This document shows positions 11,332 through 22,460 of a stretch of 64,000 nt of DNA, in pieces. A program made the translations under genes and the position numbers. The first letter of the stretch is position 1. Each line of letters begins with the position of its first letter. The notes under the pieces are model-generated. The model was given only the letters and a program-made list of their open reading frames with translations. It ran no database searches and was not told where the DNA came from. The DNA comes from Peromyscus leucopus. Lineage: Eukaryota; Chordata; Mammalia; Rodentia; Cricetidae. The stretch is taken from the NCBI RefSeq assembly GCF_004664715.2, contig NC_051070.1, positions 73,350,200 to 73,414,199 of the forward strand. Direction: 5' to 3'.

Positions 11332-12388
11332 ATGTGGAACAAGGATGACTGGACTGCTACTCACATCACCAGTGAGGCTGCCTGGAAAACGGGACCCCAA
11401 AAATGACATGGAGAAATGGATGAGATCTACATGAACAGCCTGGTCATGAGTGGGAACAATGAAGGGCGACGGTCGAGGGAAAGAGAGTGGGAGATCCTAG
11501 CTGGATCAAGAAAAGAGAGGAAGAACAAGGAATAGGAGACCATGGTAAATGAAGACCACATGAGAAGGGGAGGAAGCAGAGAGCTAGGGAGGCCCATGGA
11601 GATCCACAAAGATACCCCCGCAAAAGACTGCTGGCAATGGTCGAGAGACGGCAGGAACTGACCTACTCTGTTGATGGGATGGCCAGACACCCTGATAGTT
11701 GTGTCATAAACCCCATCCAAGGACTGAGGAATCTGAAGGCAGACATCCACGGTTGGGCCCCTGGTGGAGCACTGGGAGTCTAATTAGTGAGAAAGAAGAG
11801 GGTTTATATGAGCGAGAATTGTTGAAGCCAAGGTTGGATAAAGCACAGGGACAAATAACCAAATGAATGGAAGCACAGGATCTATGAACCAAAGGCTGAG
11901 GAGCCCCCAACTGGATCAGGCCTCCTGAATGGGTGAGACAGTCATTTGGCTTGATCTGTTTGGGAGGCAGCCATGTGTTGGTGCCGGGTCCTGGGCTTGT
12001 TGCATGAGTTGGCTGTTTGAATCCTGGGACTTATGCAGGGACACTTGGCTTGGTCTGGGAGGGGGGGGACTGGATCTGCCTGGACTGAGTCTACCAGGTT
12101 GATCCCGGTCCTCGGGGGACACCTTGATCTGGAGGAGGTGGGAATAGGGGGTGGGCTGAGGGGAGAGGGAGGGGACGAGAGGGGGAGAACAGGGGAATCT
12201 GTGGCTATTATGTTGAACTGAATGGTGTTGTAAAATAAAATAAAAAAAAAAGAAATTCTAGGTATAGAAAGGTAATTGATGCTCTAGAAGGAAGCAGTTT
12301 CTGGAAACATGTTATGTAATTTTTTCCAAATTACTCATTAGCTTTAACTTGAGGACATTTTAATAAATTAATAATTAATTCAGAAAAA

Positions 12389-13108
12389 AAATTCAACATT
12401 TTCTTTGACCAATGTATCTATTTCTTCTCTCACATCATCAAGGCCCAAGGTCTCCCAGTTCTTGTATTCTTTTGGTGAAGCTTGCTTCTGTTATTCCTGT
12501 TTGATTTCCTAAATTTTTCATTTCCATAATTCCCTCAGTTTAGTTTCTTTCTTGATTCTATTTCCATTATCAGGTATTAACAGTTTCATTCATTTCCTTT
12601 CACCATTTGTTTGTGTTTTCCTGGACTTCTTTGAGGAATATATCCATTTCCTCTTTAAGAACCATTATCACATTCATACAGGCTGTTTTAAGGGTTTTTT
12701 CTTGTGCTTCAGCTTTTTTTTTTTTTTTTTTTTTTTTAATATTCTAGGCCTGCTCTGGTAGTTTTGCTGGGTTCTGGTGGAGACATCATTCTGTCTGTTT
12801 TTGACTGTGTGTTTATGCTGGCCTCTAGGAATCTATTTCCCTGCCTTGCTCATTTGGTGTGTTTCCTAGGAATGCCTGCTGGTGTTGTAGGCTGAGACAA
12901 TGGGATGAGTTGGGGAAGGAAGGCTGGAGGAGAAGATCTTTGTGATCCATTGGGGGATGGGGTCAGAGAGGAAGAGGAGACTGCAGCAGGTGTTCTGATA
13001 CAGACCTGGGATGAGACTGAGGAATTGGATTTGAAGGAGCAGAAGGAGAGGTGAAAATCTGCACTCATCCTTTGTGCTTTCTTGGCAGGAATGACCAGTA
13101 GTTTTGCA
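12389..13108 (-). mobile_element. Old L1 5' end (5'UTR/ORF1 start), antisense, unit A
   Basis: This matches 56098-56800 almost base for base. The T/C-rich antisense text ('gaggaatatatccatttcct', 'ccctcagtttagtttctttc') is typical of antisense L1 ORF1. The following G-rich part (12890-13060) looks like antisense 5'UTR. It begins abruptly at 12389, which is also where the A/C duplication similarity starts. Confidence 0.7.
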
Positions 13109-13111
13109 GGA

Positions 13112-13445
13112 GATTATTATTTTTTAATTGAAAAATTATTTTGTACAATATATTTTGCATATTCTTTGCCCTCCTGAACTCCTAGATCCTTCTCACCAAC
13201 CAACCCACCTACTTTTACGTTCTCTTACACACACTCACTCTATATATACAACAAAGAAAAGACCCTCCAAAAACCAAAAAAAAAAAAAATTAAAAATCAT
13301 AACAAAAAGACTACAATAAGAAAAATTGTTGAGACAAAAAGTTCTCAAAGAAACCATTGAGAAAGAGGAAATCAGTTTTGTCCAGTGGTGTTTCCGGGTA
13401 TATCAGTCACACTCCTGGACAGGTCCCATGCCTAGAAGCAATTGG
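13112..13445 (-). mobile_element. L1 3' end, antisense, unit A
   Basis: Reverse of a common rodent L1 3'UTR: AT-rich start, 'actcctagatccttctcacc', 'ttctcttacacacactcact', an A-rich block, then 'gacaaaaagttctcaaag' and 'atcagtcacactcctgg'. It is shared with unit C at 56803-57135. Confidence 0.7.
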
Positions 13446-15116
13446 ACAACATAAACAAAGATTTCATTAACTATGACTTTGTTTTTAGTAATATTTATTG
13501 CAAAAACAGGCCTAGAAAAACCAAGACCTTCTTTTCTTTTTACAAAGGGAAACATTAAAAACCTAAGATTAGAGTTCTTATTTGTTTTATATATTTCCCA
13601 TGACATTTACTTTGAATTCAGATACCCACTGCTTTAACACTTGATGGGACAGTCCTAGTAAATGACGTAGTGAAATTGAAATTTATTTTAGTAGAGTAGT
13701 TAATATTTAATTATGTCTATCAAAATTGGTCTACTAAATAAACAAAAAACACTAAATATGTATGATAATTGCCTAAATCTTTGTCTGCCTTCTAAAGTTT
13801 CCCCCTTTACAAAACATTCATTATTTTCATATAACTATTTGGCATCTTATAAAAAATAATTAAAATTTATATGCCATCTCTATTAAAGAAAAACATGGAG
13901 TGTTGTAAAGGACTTTTCATTACAGTAACTAAAGATTCAAAATTAGTTACAAGTTCTTTCTGGAATAATAAAGAGAACCAGAATATTCCACCAACTAAAA
14001 GAATAAAAAGGTCATTACGCAAAAGACCATATTCTGACCTGAGTGAAAAGATTACTATGTGGTTCTCACCTCCTGCTGTACAACAAATCTCAAGGTGATG
14101 GACTTTCAGATTCACATTTCTTATAGAAATATGTGCCAACTTCATCTAAAAACACATCTATGTGGAATTAAAATGCTGGATGATACTTACCTTCAACTAC
14201 ATTCACATTGAACACCCCACGTATCTGAAGGTTTCCTTTGTTTTTTTTATGTTTCTCCAATCTTTTTATAATTAAATATTTTAAGAATGTGTTCCTGATC
14301 TTGAATATTTCACTTAGCATACTCCAAAGTGGTGAAATACAGCTAATCATTATTTAATAAATTACAAATGAGTTTATTACTTTCTTTCATTATTCATGAT
14401 ATCATGTGCCCTACCTTACTTGAAAATATTTTTCATGTTTAAAAGTTTTCACTATCCTTGTAATTTCGCTGTTATTTTCAGTTCATTTTGGATAAAATTA
14501 ATCTAGATTTTAATTTAAGAGAATGTTTTTTCAATCTTCCAAAAATCTGTTTTGAACACATTTGTAATTTTAAGTACAAATTCTTCTAAGACAAATTGAT
14601 TGATATTAGAAATATTAAAATATAATAAATTAGTTGTTCTACTAAGGTATATAACAGGCTCAAGTGTTTTATAAACTTGGTGACTCTAATTCCATTTACT
14701 CTAGCTATACATGCCCAAGGATTTAGTTTAATACTTTTTATCCAAACTATACAAAAGTTAAGTTCTTTTAAAACAAATACAGGACAGTGGTATTGTGTTT
14801 GATTATATTTCTTTAGTCACCATAGCTTCTTAATCATCTCAAATTTCTCAGCTTTACTATGCTTCTTATGATATTGAGATTTTTCTTGTACTGTATACAA
14901 ACATAGTCTCATAGATCATATGTAGAAAATAGACTTTATGTTGCACATAGTGTAATATAACCCCAGGCTATTTCTAATTATTTAGAATATACCTTTGTAA
15001 GCACCTATATTTTTTCATATGTAATAAATCTTAGGATAGAAAATTAACTGAGTTTTATTAAAGATTTGAGGAAAGGGAAAATACACATCTTAGCACAGGG
15101 TAATTTTCTAAATAAA

Positions 15117-15151
<35 letters not shown>

Positions 15152-17194
15152 AATTTCTAATATATTACCATTTAACATGTTTTATACATTAGTTTTATTT
15201 TATACTTAGTTTAATTCTTTGTCCATAACCTGTTGGCATTTTGACAATTCCCACTGAAACTCCCTGCAGCTTTGTTAGCCTTTAAATCCCCAAGGCTCAT
15301 TCTCCATTGCACCACAAATTAGCAGTGTATTCTCAAACTTTAAAAGGGCCCTTTGTGAGAAGAGAAATTTAAGAATAAATTTGGAGCCATCGGGTATTAT
15401 CTATTTCATCAAAAGAAGTTGGGATGCTTGCTGTGTGAGAGTATTGGTGAACTGTTAGGTAAATGTTCCTATTCTTCTTCAAATTTACAAAAAATAAAAA
15501 ATAATACAAACAGATATAATAATATAACTCTTCAGTTGTTACATTTGCTGTCTTCAGTTCAGTTCAAAGACATATAGCAGAAATAAACTGGTATGTGAAT
15601 GGTGAATTAAAATGCATTCTCAATAATATAGTTCTCTCTTCTTCTGATACTTACAGTTGTCATACTTGGAATGAATAGTGGTCAATAAACTACGAATCAT
15701 TTTGATGTTTATTTTTAGCCATAAATTTACATATAACAACTGCAACAAGTGAGTATATAGAACCAATAAACAATATAGAAATGGTATAGTGAAAATGAAA
15801 AAGGATCCTGGCTTTGCAATATCCTAGTTTTCCTTTTACAAGTAAGGCTGGTGACACTGATCTGGGCCTTTGAGCTCAAGCTGAAGAGAAATCTATGTAA
15901 TTTTGATTCTGTAATCTTTGATTTATGTAGTTTCAAACTCGAGAATTTCACTCTGAATATCGGGACAGACAATCTTTACCACATATTACTTTTTGGAACT
16001 TAGAATATTGTACATTTGTACATTTCTACAAAGTATATCGATGATATCCATCCACCACTATGTCCCTCTGGTTCCTTCAGTGCCTCCTTCCTGTCTCCTC
16101 CAAATACATGTCTTCAATGTGCACATTGTGTGCACCATTCAATGTGTGACCATCCAATACACACATTTTGATTTTGCTTAGGATACAATGTATATGTATG
16201 TATTATATATTTTTTGAGAGAACATATTTGTGTGTATTTACATGTGTGTTTGTATGTGTGATGTAATGTGCTTCTATTCTTGTCAGTTTAACAATGTATG
16301 GGAATCGGTGTCATTATTAAATTTATCAAGATAAGGTAAGATGAGAGATAAATGATAGAGATAGAGAAAATTTCTTGATATTTAAAAATATTTGAGCTGA
16401 TTTTTCAGTTTGAGATATTTATTCCTTCATTTCTTTTCTCTTTCACACTGTCTGTCTTGCTACCTGTAGGTAATGCAGCCTTCTTTCCTCCAACTCTATA
16501 CTTCATTATTAACGATACTATTTAAAAAAAACAATGTATTGTGTAACTAAAACTTCATAAAACGTATTACTTTCTTAGATTGAAATACTTATGTAACTTA
16601 TGAGTCTTTGGTTATTTGCTATTCAAATTTCATCTCACTCACACCTATTTGTGGCACATACCAACAGCATAACAGTTTTTTTTTATATATAAAACACACC
16701 ATGATGCCGTATAAACTAGACAACTAAAGACAAGACCTCAAAAAATCAGATAGAAATATACATGCCATGAATTTGCTGAAGTTTTTATAATAGTAGTCTA
16801 TCATGCTCACTCTGTTTGGATGAGACAATTGCCTCATAAAGACATAATTGCCTTAGAGCATGATAATTAATTACACAAGACACTACCAATTTACCATTCT
16901 CAAACTGAGCAAAAGGTCTATATTATACCTGGTTTATGACTACATCTTCTGCAAAGAAAGATAAAATGTTCTCAAGAATTGAGTGGTTTCTAGCATTCTT
17001 AAGGCATAATAAAAAATAAAGATAAACTAGTACACAGTTTAATAGTTTTGATAAATCTATACATATAAAACAATTATAATTAACAGATGCATCATTTCTC
17101 TGTGCTATTAATTAAATCAGTCCCATGTAAAACATATTTATGAAGATTTCAATACCTTTAGCAAATTGTTTTTTTTCCTCTCAGGGAATCAAAT
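13446..17194. other. Unit A upstream flank, gene-free
   Basis: AT-rich DNA that aligns with unit C (57136-60839) nearly throughout and, from about 15205 on, more weakly with unit B (39525-41640). It holds a (TA)n tract at about 15116-15152. No receptor remnant or RNA gene is seen. Short open frames are shared with unit C only because the duplication is recent. Confidence 0.7.
15116..15152. repeat. (TA)n microsatellite
   Basis: TA tract with one TG interruption. The matching place in unit C (58805-58835) has a shorter, differently interrupted tract. Confidence 0.9.
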
Positions 17195-17196
17195 AA
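17178..17196 (+). promoter_or_regulatory. O/E-like half site next to a TAAT core, unit A
   Basis: CTCTCAGGGAA resembles the right half of the Olf/EBF palindrome (YTCCCYRGGGAR), and it is followed within 6 bases by AATAAT, a homeodomain-type core. OR promoters typically combine these two motifs. The site is present in unit C at 60817-60834 and missing from unit B, where a shorter sequence joins directly to CTCAGGGCAATGAG. The left half of the palindrome is poor, so this is weak evidence. Confidence 0.25.
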
Positions 17197-17473
17197 TCTC
17201 TTCCAGGGCAATGAGAAATAAACCCAGAACAATGATATATTTATTTCACAAGAGAGTCAGACTGAAGCTGTGCATTAAATCTGACTAGAAGGTGTGGCTT
17301 AAAGAGCAAGATGTTGACAATTATGAGATGTAAAATCTAAAGGACAGAGGAGATGGTTTAGGCATAGAGTGAGATGAAATAATACACTTGTGTCTAACCA
17401 TGCTTCTAGAAGGAAAATAGCTGTGATCTACTCAGAAGAGAAAGAAAATTGCTTTATTTGTTATGTTCTGTAG
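17195..17473 (+). promoter_or_regulatory. Conserved region with splice acceptor before OR4N-A
   Basis: This stretch is recognisably conserved in all three units (B 41640-41919, C 60840-61109). Shared words include 'gcaatgagaaataaaccc', 'acttgtgtctaac' and 'gcttctagaagga'. It ends in a pyrimidine-rich run and TAG at 17471-17473, six bases before the ATG. It probably holds the 3' end of the last 5' intron, and perhaps the promoter or 5' exon. The exact exon limits cannot be read from sequence alone. Confidence 0.5.
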
Positions 17474-17479
17474 GGACTG

Positions 17480-18409
17480 ATGATGGAGACAGAAAATAGG
17501 ACAGTTGTCACAGAATTCATCCTCATAGGAATGACCCAGTCATATGACATTCAACTCATGATCTTTGCTCTGAGCTTAATTTTCTACGTCACCATCTTCC
17601 CTGGAAATATCCTCATCATCCTGACCATCATATCAGACCCTGGACTCAATGCCCCACTCTATTTCTTCCTGGGAAATTTGGCCTTCTTGGATGCCTCCTA
17701 TTCTTTCATTGTGACTCCCAGGATGTTGGTGGACATCTTCTCTGAGAAGAAGATAATCTCGTATAGAGCCTGCATCACTCAGCTATTTTTCTTGCATTTC
17801 CTTGGAGGAGGGGAATTTTTACTTCTGGTCGTGATGGCCTTTGACCGCTACATTGCCATCTGCAGGCCTTTACACTATTCTACTGTCATGAGCCCTAGAG
17901 CCTGCTATGGGATGTTGTTGGCTCTGTGGTTTGGAGGCTTTGTTCACTCCATTGTTCAGGTTGCCCTCATCCTTCCTTTGCCATTCTGTGGGCCAAACCA
18001 TCTGGATAACTTCTTCTGTGATGTCCCACAGGTCATCAAGCTAGCCTGTACAGATACCTTTGCTATTGAGATTCTAATGGTCTTCAATAGTGGCCTGCTT
18101 AGTCTCTTGTGCTTTGTTGTGCTTCTGATTTCCTATGCAGTTATTTTATGCCATGTTCACAGGTCAGCTTCTGAAGGAAAGAACAAAGCTATATCCACAT
18201 GTACCACTCATGTTATAATCATATTTCTTATGTTTGGACCTGCAATTTTCGTTTATACACGTCCATTCACAACCTTATCAGCTGACAAAGTAGTTTCTTT
18301 CTTCCACACGGTAATATTTCCATTGATGAATCCTGTGATTTATACCCTTCGAAACCAGGAAGTAAAAGCTTCCATGAAAAAGTTAATCATTCGGCATGTA
18401 GTTTGTTAA
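17480..18409 (+). CDS. Or4n: Olfactory receptor, OR4N subfamily, copy A
   Basis: Intact 309-residue class II odorant receptor, a G-olf-coupled seven-helix protein of olfactory sensory neurons. It has N-glycosylation site N6-R-T, PGN at 41-43 in TM1, Cys98 at TM3 with its loop 2 partner Cys180, MAFDRY at 119-124, KAISTC at 236-241 starting TM6, and PLMNPVIY at 281-288 in TM7. The ASYSFIV, GGGE and [19 protein letters not shown] stretches are typical of OR4N2/OR4N5. Two consecutive ATGs start the gene. I took the first, which is also used in copy C. It differs from copy C at 16 residues by my count. Several of its own changes (M18, V37, T38, F40, P166, V213, V214) fall where B, C and human OR4N2 agree with each other. 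Phe113 replaces the Gly found in copy C and human OR4N2. The ligand is unknown. Confidence 0.97.
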   Translation: MMETENRTVVTEFILIGMTQSYDIQLMIFALSLIFYVTIFPGNILIILTIISDPGLNAPLYFFLGNLAFLDASYSFIVTPRMLVDIFSEKKIISYRACITQLFFLHFLGGGEFLLLVVMAFDRYIAICRPLHYSTVMSPRACYGMLLALWFGGFVHSIVQVALILPLPFCGPNHLDNFFCDVPQVIKLACTDTFAIEILMVFNSGLLSLLCFVVLLISYAVILCHVHRSASEGKNKAISTCTTHVIIIFLMFGPAIFVYTRPFTTLSADKVVSFFHTVIFPLMNPVIYTLRNQEVKASMKKLIIRHVVC

Positions 18410-18689
18410 TTGGTTTTTGAATGAGTGTCAAGGTGATAATTTTGCATGGCACTTATTGTTATAAAACAAATGCTACTTTTCTGAGTATCTCTCTTTTTTT
18501 TCAGGTACTGTATAGGTTTTTTGGTAGAGTTACACATAATGCAGGATTAAACATTGTACGTTTTAAAGGTTGCAAAAGGATTAACAGAGTGTTTGAAGTA
18601 TATTGGATGAGTGTGATAAATGTAGAGGCTAAAATTCACAAGATGTATGAGGCAAAACCACTAAAGGGCCCCGTGTTGGCTTGTTTTTA
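18410..18689. other. 3' flank of OR4N-A
   Basis: Likely 3'UTR or downstream DNA shared with unit C. An open frame from 18421 is also open in C (62057), but the two translations differ mainly by amino-acid changes over a short length and it is broken in B, so I do not call it a gene. Confidence 0.5.
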
Positions 18690-19035
18690 GTCAAATTGAT
18701 CTAAGCTGGAGTCATCTGAAAGGAGTGAACTTCCATTGAGAAATGTCCCATAGAGTCTAGTTGTAGGGCATTTTCTAGTCACTGATTGATAGAGGAAGGT
18801 CCAGAAGATTGTGAGTTGTGCCACCCTTGGGCTGGGGGTCCTGGGTTCCATAAGAAATCAAGCCAAGGAAGCCAATACTTTCAGATTCTTGCCCTGTTGA
18901 GTTCCTATGGCGACTTCATGGATTGATGAGTTAAGATGTAGAAATGTAAGAAAAATAAACCCCTTTCTCCCCAACTTGCTTCCAGTTATAGTGTGTTATC
19001 ATAGAATTACTGACCCTAACTAGGACAGGATTTAG
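18690..19035. repeat. Dispersed repeat present in units A and C, absent in B
   Basis: This contains words I know from an abundant muroid repeat: 'gttgtgccacccttgggctg', 'ggtcctgggttccataag', 'aataaacccctttctcccc', 'ccctaactaggaca'. In unit B the flanking sequences run together at about 43165-43170 without it. The family name is not asserted. Confidence 0.65.
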
Positions 19036-20138
19036 GTTGAAACAAAGACTTTCAGTATCTGTCCCCTAAATCTACTAATAACATCTCAATATTTCAATCA
19101 AATGAATAACTGACCCACAGTTCTGTCCATTGTGTAGTGGAGCATCACCCTAAGATTCTATGAATAGGTTAACTCATTTTGATTCGTGGGCTAATATGCT
19201 ATAAAGCATGAAGACCCAAATGGCAGAGGGGTTTCTATTATCTGGCTGAGGTCCTCACCTGTTGGTATTCTCAACATCATCTGGTATAAAACACAAGCAA
19301 GTTTTTTTTTGACAATTTAAAAAAATCTCTTCTTTTTTCCCCAGAGTTGAGACACAACTTCTTTTGATCCTTTGGGATTTCATTCTCTATTTCACTGCTC
19401 ACACTATAGTCTAATGCCTTTCTCTTCATCTAGACCATGGGAGAAGCATCTTATTTTCAGCATCTCACTGTATTACAAGATAAATCTCTCGGGTGTCCTT
19501 TTTAAAACATTTCATCCCCTCACAGTCAAACTAAGTGATGTTTCTCCTTGCATCCGTATAAAAGTGAGATGCTAATGTAGTACTTACCTGACCTTCTTCA
19601 CATTACCCACTCTTCAGTTTTATCATCATCTGTGTTCTCCACACAAAGGTAGTTTCTCTAGTTAATAGGCTACTGTGGCTCTCCAAAGAAGAAATGCACT
19701 TGCTTCCTGGAATTCCTTTGCTCCTGCTTCTGATTCAAACACTTTGTCCATTCCACCGTCTTAACTTTCCTTTCTCATTTTCTTTTACTTTCCTCATCCA
19801 AAGTATAATGATGGTTTTACAGATTTCTATTGCTCCTACTTTTTTAAAGCACTTGCAAAATGGATTATTGCCATTTTAAACACCCATTTCTCATTCTATT
19901 GTGAAATATAGGGATGTAAAGAAAATTCTCCTAATGGGGCAGTTTTAACTATTAGTAGCTCAGACACATGATTACTATACCGAGAACCAATGGGAAATTT
20001 TTGTAGTTTATCTTTCTTTGACTTATAGGCCAACATTAGACCATCTGTCCACATAGCCAGTTCTCCATGGTATAGCTGATGACCGCTGACTAATTGGTTC
20101 TTGTAGCCAGTAGTACTTATTTAGACATTTTAAACATG

Positions 20139-20140
<2 letters not shown>
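19036..20140. other. Unit A downstream flank
   Basis: Aligned with unit C (62826-63925) and with unit B (43170-44225). No gene seen. Confidence 0.6.
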
Positions 20141-20205
<65 letters not shown>

Positions 20206-20230
20206 ATCTATCTATCATCTATCTATCTAA
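20141..20230. repeat. (TATC)n microsatellite
   Basis: About 20 ATCT units with two interruptions. It abuts the antisense B3 SINE that follows. The unit C counterpart at 63929-64000 runs off the window. Confidence 0.97.
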
Positions 20231-20418
20231 GTGTTTTGCCTAGTGTCTGTGCACTACATCTGTGTCTGTTGCCCACAGAATTCAGAAGAGGGTGTTGGAT
20301 CGCATGGATCTGCAGTTATGTGTGGCTGTAATCCAACAAATGGGTTCTCAGAGTCGATCCCAGGTCCTCTGCAAGAAGAGTAAATTCTCTTAACCACTGA
20401 GACATCACTCTGGCTTCT
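20231..20418 (-). mobile_element. B3-type SINE, antisense, unit A
   Basis: Antisense B3 landmarks are 'cacagaattcagaagagggt', 'atcccaggtcctctgcaaga' and 'cttaaccactgagacatcac'. The same insertion is in unit B (44440-44640), so it predates the three-way duplication. Confidence 0.75.
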
Positions 20419-20839
20419 AGTCAACAGTTTACATCCACATCAGTACCTGCCCTGCTTTCTTAGACACAGCTACTACTGAGTGCTTACTGGACAAAGGAAG
20501 GCAGCTCCTATTTCACTTTTCATGTGTTTTAGTCTATGTTCAACTTCCCTGTGAAAATACTCATCTATAAGGAAACTCAAGAAGACACTGCCTGTTTCCA
20601 CCCTCCTTTTGTGTGTCCTGTACAGGAAGCACTTATCATTTTCACTGTTTTCTTTCATGCAACTTTCTCACAAGTTAATAAACATTTCTCACTACTTGGA
20701 TTAATCAAGTCCACAAACAATTGTGGTGTTTTGTGATATTATTTATATTATAACACTTTAAAGTTTATTTTTGATAAGAATTGAGAAAAATGAGAACATG
20801 ATACTAGCAAAATTTTTTGCGGGCCACATCTCCTGCTCA
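20419..20839. other. Unit A flank, no gene
   Basis: Aligned with unit B 44640-45035. Nothing else recognised. Confidence 0.45.
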
Positions 20840-21180
20840 CAATGGCCTGTGGTTCTTATTGTGGCGCTAAGATCTTGTGCCCATTTCTCCATTCCATTTG
20901 TATGTTTGTTCCTGTCGTCCTTGTTCTGTTTATACCAGCTGTCATGTTGGTGAGACTTTATCTCTATCATTTCTGATGTCACTAAGGAGACATAATCTCA
21001 CAGCAAGCTCCCTGATACTATGACCTTTAAATTCTTTTTGCCTCCTCTTCCTCAATGTTCACTGAACCTTATCAATTGGAACAGCATAATCCCTAACTAC
21101 AATCTAAAGCATTTGTCCTTGTACCCACAGGTAAGTGTAGTCTTCACCCATCATCAAGGGTTTGTCCAGCTAGGTGTTCC
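20840..21180 (-). mobile_element. Lx-type L1 3'UTR fragment, antisense, unit A
   Basis: Matches the pattern seen at 38090-38330 and 45340-45620: 'ttggtgagactttatctcta', 'ctgatgtcactaaggagaca', 'atctcacagcaagctccctg'. I recognise it as the antisense 3'UTR of the old rodent L1 (Lx) group. It is truncated relative to unit B. Confidence 0.55.
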
Positions 21181-21959
21181 TTTTTGGTTGTACTGTTTAC
21201 TTGGGAACATTTTCTTACTCCTGACTGCCTCTGGACAAGTTTTCTTGATCCTCCTTATTGGGGTAGATGGCTTTGACACCTCCATTACCCATATTGCTCT
21301 GTTCCTGGAAAATCACCTCCTTCTTCTCTGGATATTAGTCATCATTTTTCTCCATGGCAGAACAGGGCAAGTTTTTTCATGGTGAGAACCTATTTATGAG
21401 AAACAACACACACTCTTTCCTAATATACATAAAGGACAAATGTAAGAGTACAACTCTGAAAGATAATTGATGTATTGATCTTGTAGAAACAAATTTCAAC
21501 AAATGCATGCTAAGCTTTAAATCACTTTTTGTGTTTGTTAAGGATATTGATTTTTGGTAAGAACTAATAATTTTGGCAATAGAGTTATGCACCATGGATA
21601 TTTTGATTAAATTGTTAACAAGTGGGGTTTTTTTTCCTGAGGGTAGTTAACAATGAAACCAATATTAATGTTGTCAAGAAATAAGAAAAATTGTTGAATG
21701 TACTGTATTGAAGAATATAATTAAACAGTATTTCTAAAAATAAATAACTTGCCAGCATTATGTTAACTAATCGCGAAAATCCAAAAACAATATGTTGTTT
21801 TCATTATTATGCTTATGTGAAGCAAAGATTATGTGGTAGAAATCTGTCATGACAGAATATTAGTTACATTTCTTCGAGTATCCTCACCAAAAAGGCCTTG
21901 AGGAAACTGGGCAGCGATGTAAATATTTTGTGCAGTGCATGATTCATGGCATAGTGATA
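21181..21959. other. Unit A flank, no gene
   Basis: AT-rich. The part after 21350 aligns with unit B 45940-46260 and 49425-49670. No gene seen. Confidence 0.45.
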
Positions 21960-22460
21960 CATATTAATTAATGACCCATTATATTCTGGTGACTGTGCAG
22001 AAAAGGAGACAATTGTATACTTTAATGGGTCTGTAAAGTACAAGCATTACAGAAAAATGGTACAGAGGTTGCTCTAATATTGAAAAACTAGAGTGTCCAC
22101 ACAACCCAGCAATCACTCCCATTCCTGGGCATTTATCTGAAGATCCAGAAATCAGTACCTTTAACAAATATCAGGACTTCCATGCTTACTGTAACATTCA
22201 CAGTGGCTATTGTACGAAAACAATAAGTCAACTGATAGATACATGGATAAAATGTGCTTTATGGGCATACATTCAAGAATATTATTTAACAAAAGAGGAT
22301 CAGATATTGGTATTTGTGACAGCATGGATAAATTGAGATTTCATTAATCTGATCAAAAACACATAAAGGAGGATGTCCTGTGCAACTTAATTGCAGTTAT
22401 AATTTAAAAATTAGAAATCACAAAACCAGATAATGTAATAGTACTCACTAGGCTCTGAAA
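21960..22460 (+). mobile_element. Ancient L1 ORF2 tail, sense, unit A
   Basis: This is the much-decayed end of L1 ORF2: 'cccagcaatcactcccattc', 'ctgggcatttatctgaag', 'gatacatggataaaatgtg', 'gggcatacattcaagaata'. It is shared with unit B (49680-50120), so it predates the duplications. Confidence 0.65.

Larger units (their letters stand above)
9459..12255 (+). mobile_element. Internally deleted young L1 (5'UTR + ORF1 start + ORF2 end + 3'UTR)
   Basis: The order is: 5'UTR with one 267-bp-type monomer (about 9473-9744), a short version of the 37-bp repeat zone, ORF1 start at 9894, an abrupt junction near 10135-10150, ORF2 C-terminal coding to 11331, a G-rich 3'UTR, and an A-rich tail at about 12236-12255. 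Compared with the full-length minus-strand L1 at 24525-31332, about 3.5 kb is missing, covering most of ORF1, the endonuclease and the reverse transcriptase core. Both ends are present, so this is an internal deletion and not 5' truncation. It cannot retrotranspose by itself. Confidence 0.9.

Noticed and set aside
13871..14098. 75-codon frame with a basic KRIKR stretch, also open in unit C (57563-57790)
   Set aside because: Four or more amino-acid differences over a short, otherwise nearly identical tract, the opposite strand is also open, and there is no match to a known protein. It is kept as chance.
15727..15972. 81-codon minus-strand frame identical in units A and C (59409-59654)
   Set aside because: Identity only reflects recent duplication. 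The matching unit B sequence does not keep the frame and there is no recognisable domain.
18421..18690. 89-codon frame just after OR4N-A, also open in unit C (62057-62335)
   Set aside because: The two copies differ mainly by amino-acid changes, unit B does not keep the frame, and the end runs into a dispersed repeat. The frame is open by chance in a young duplicate.
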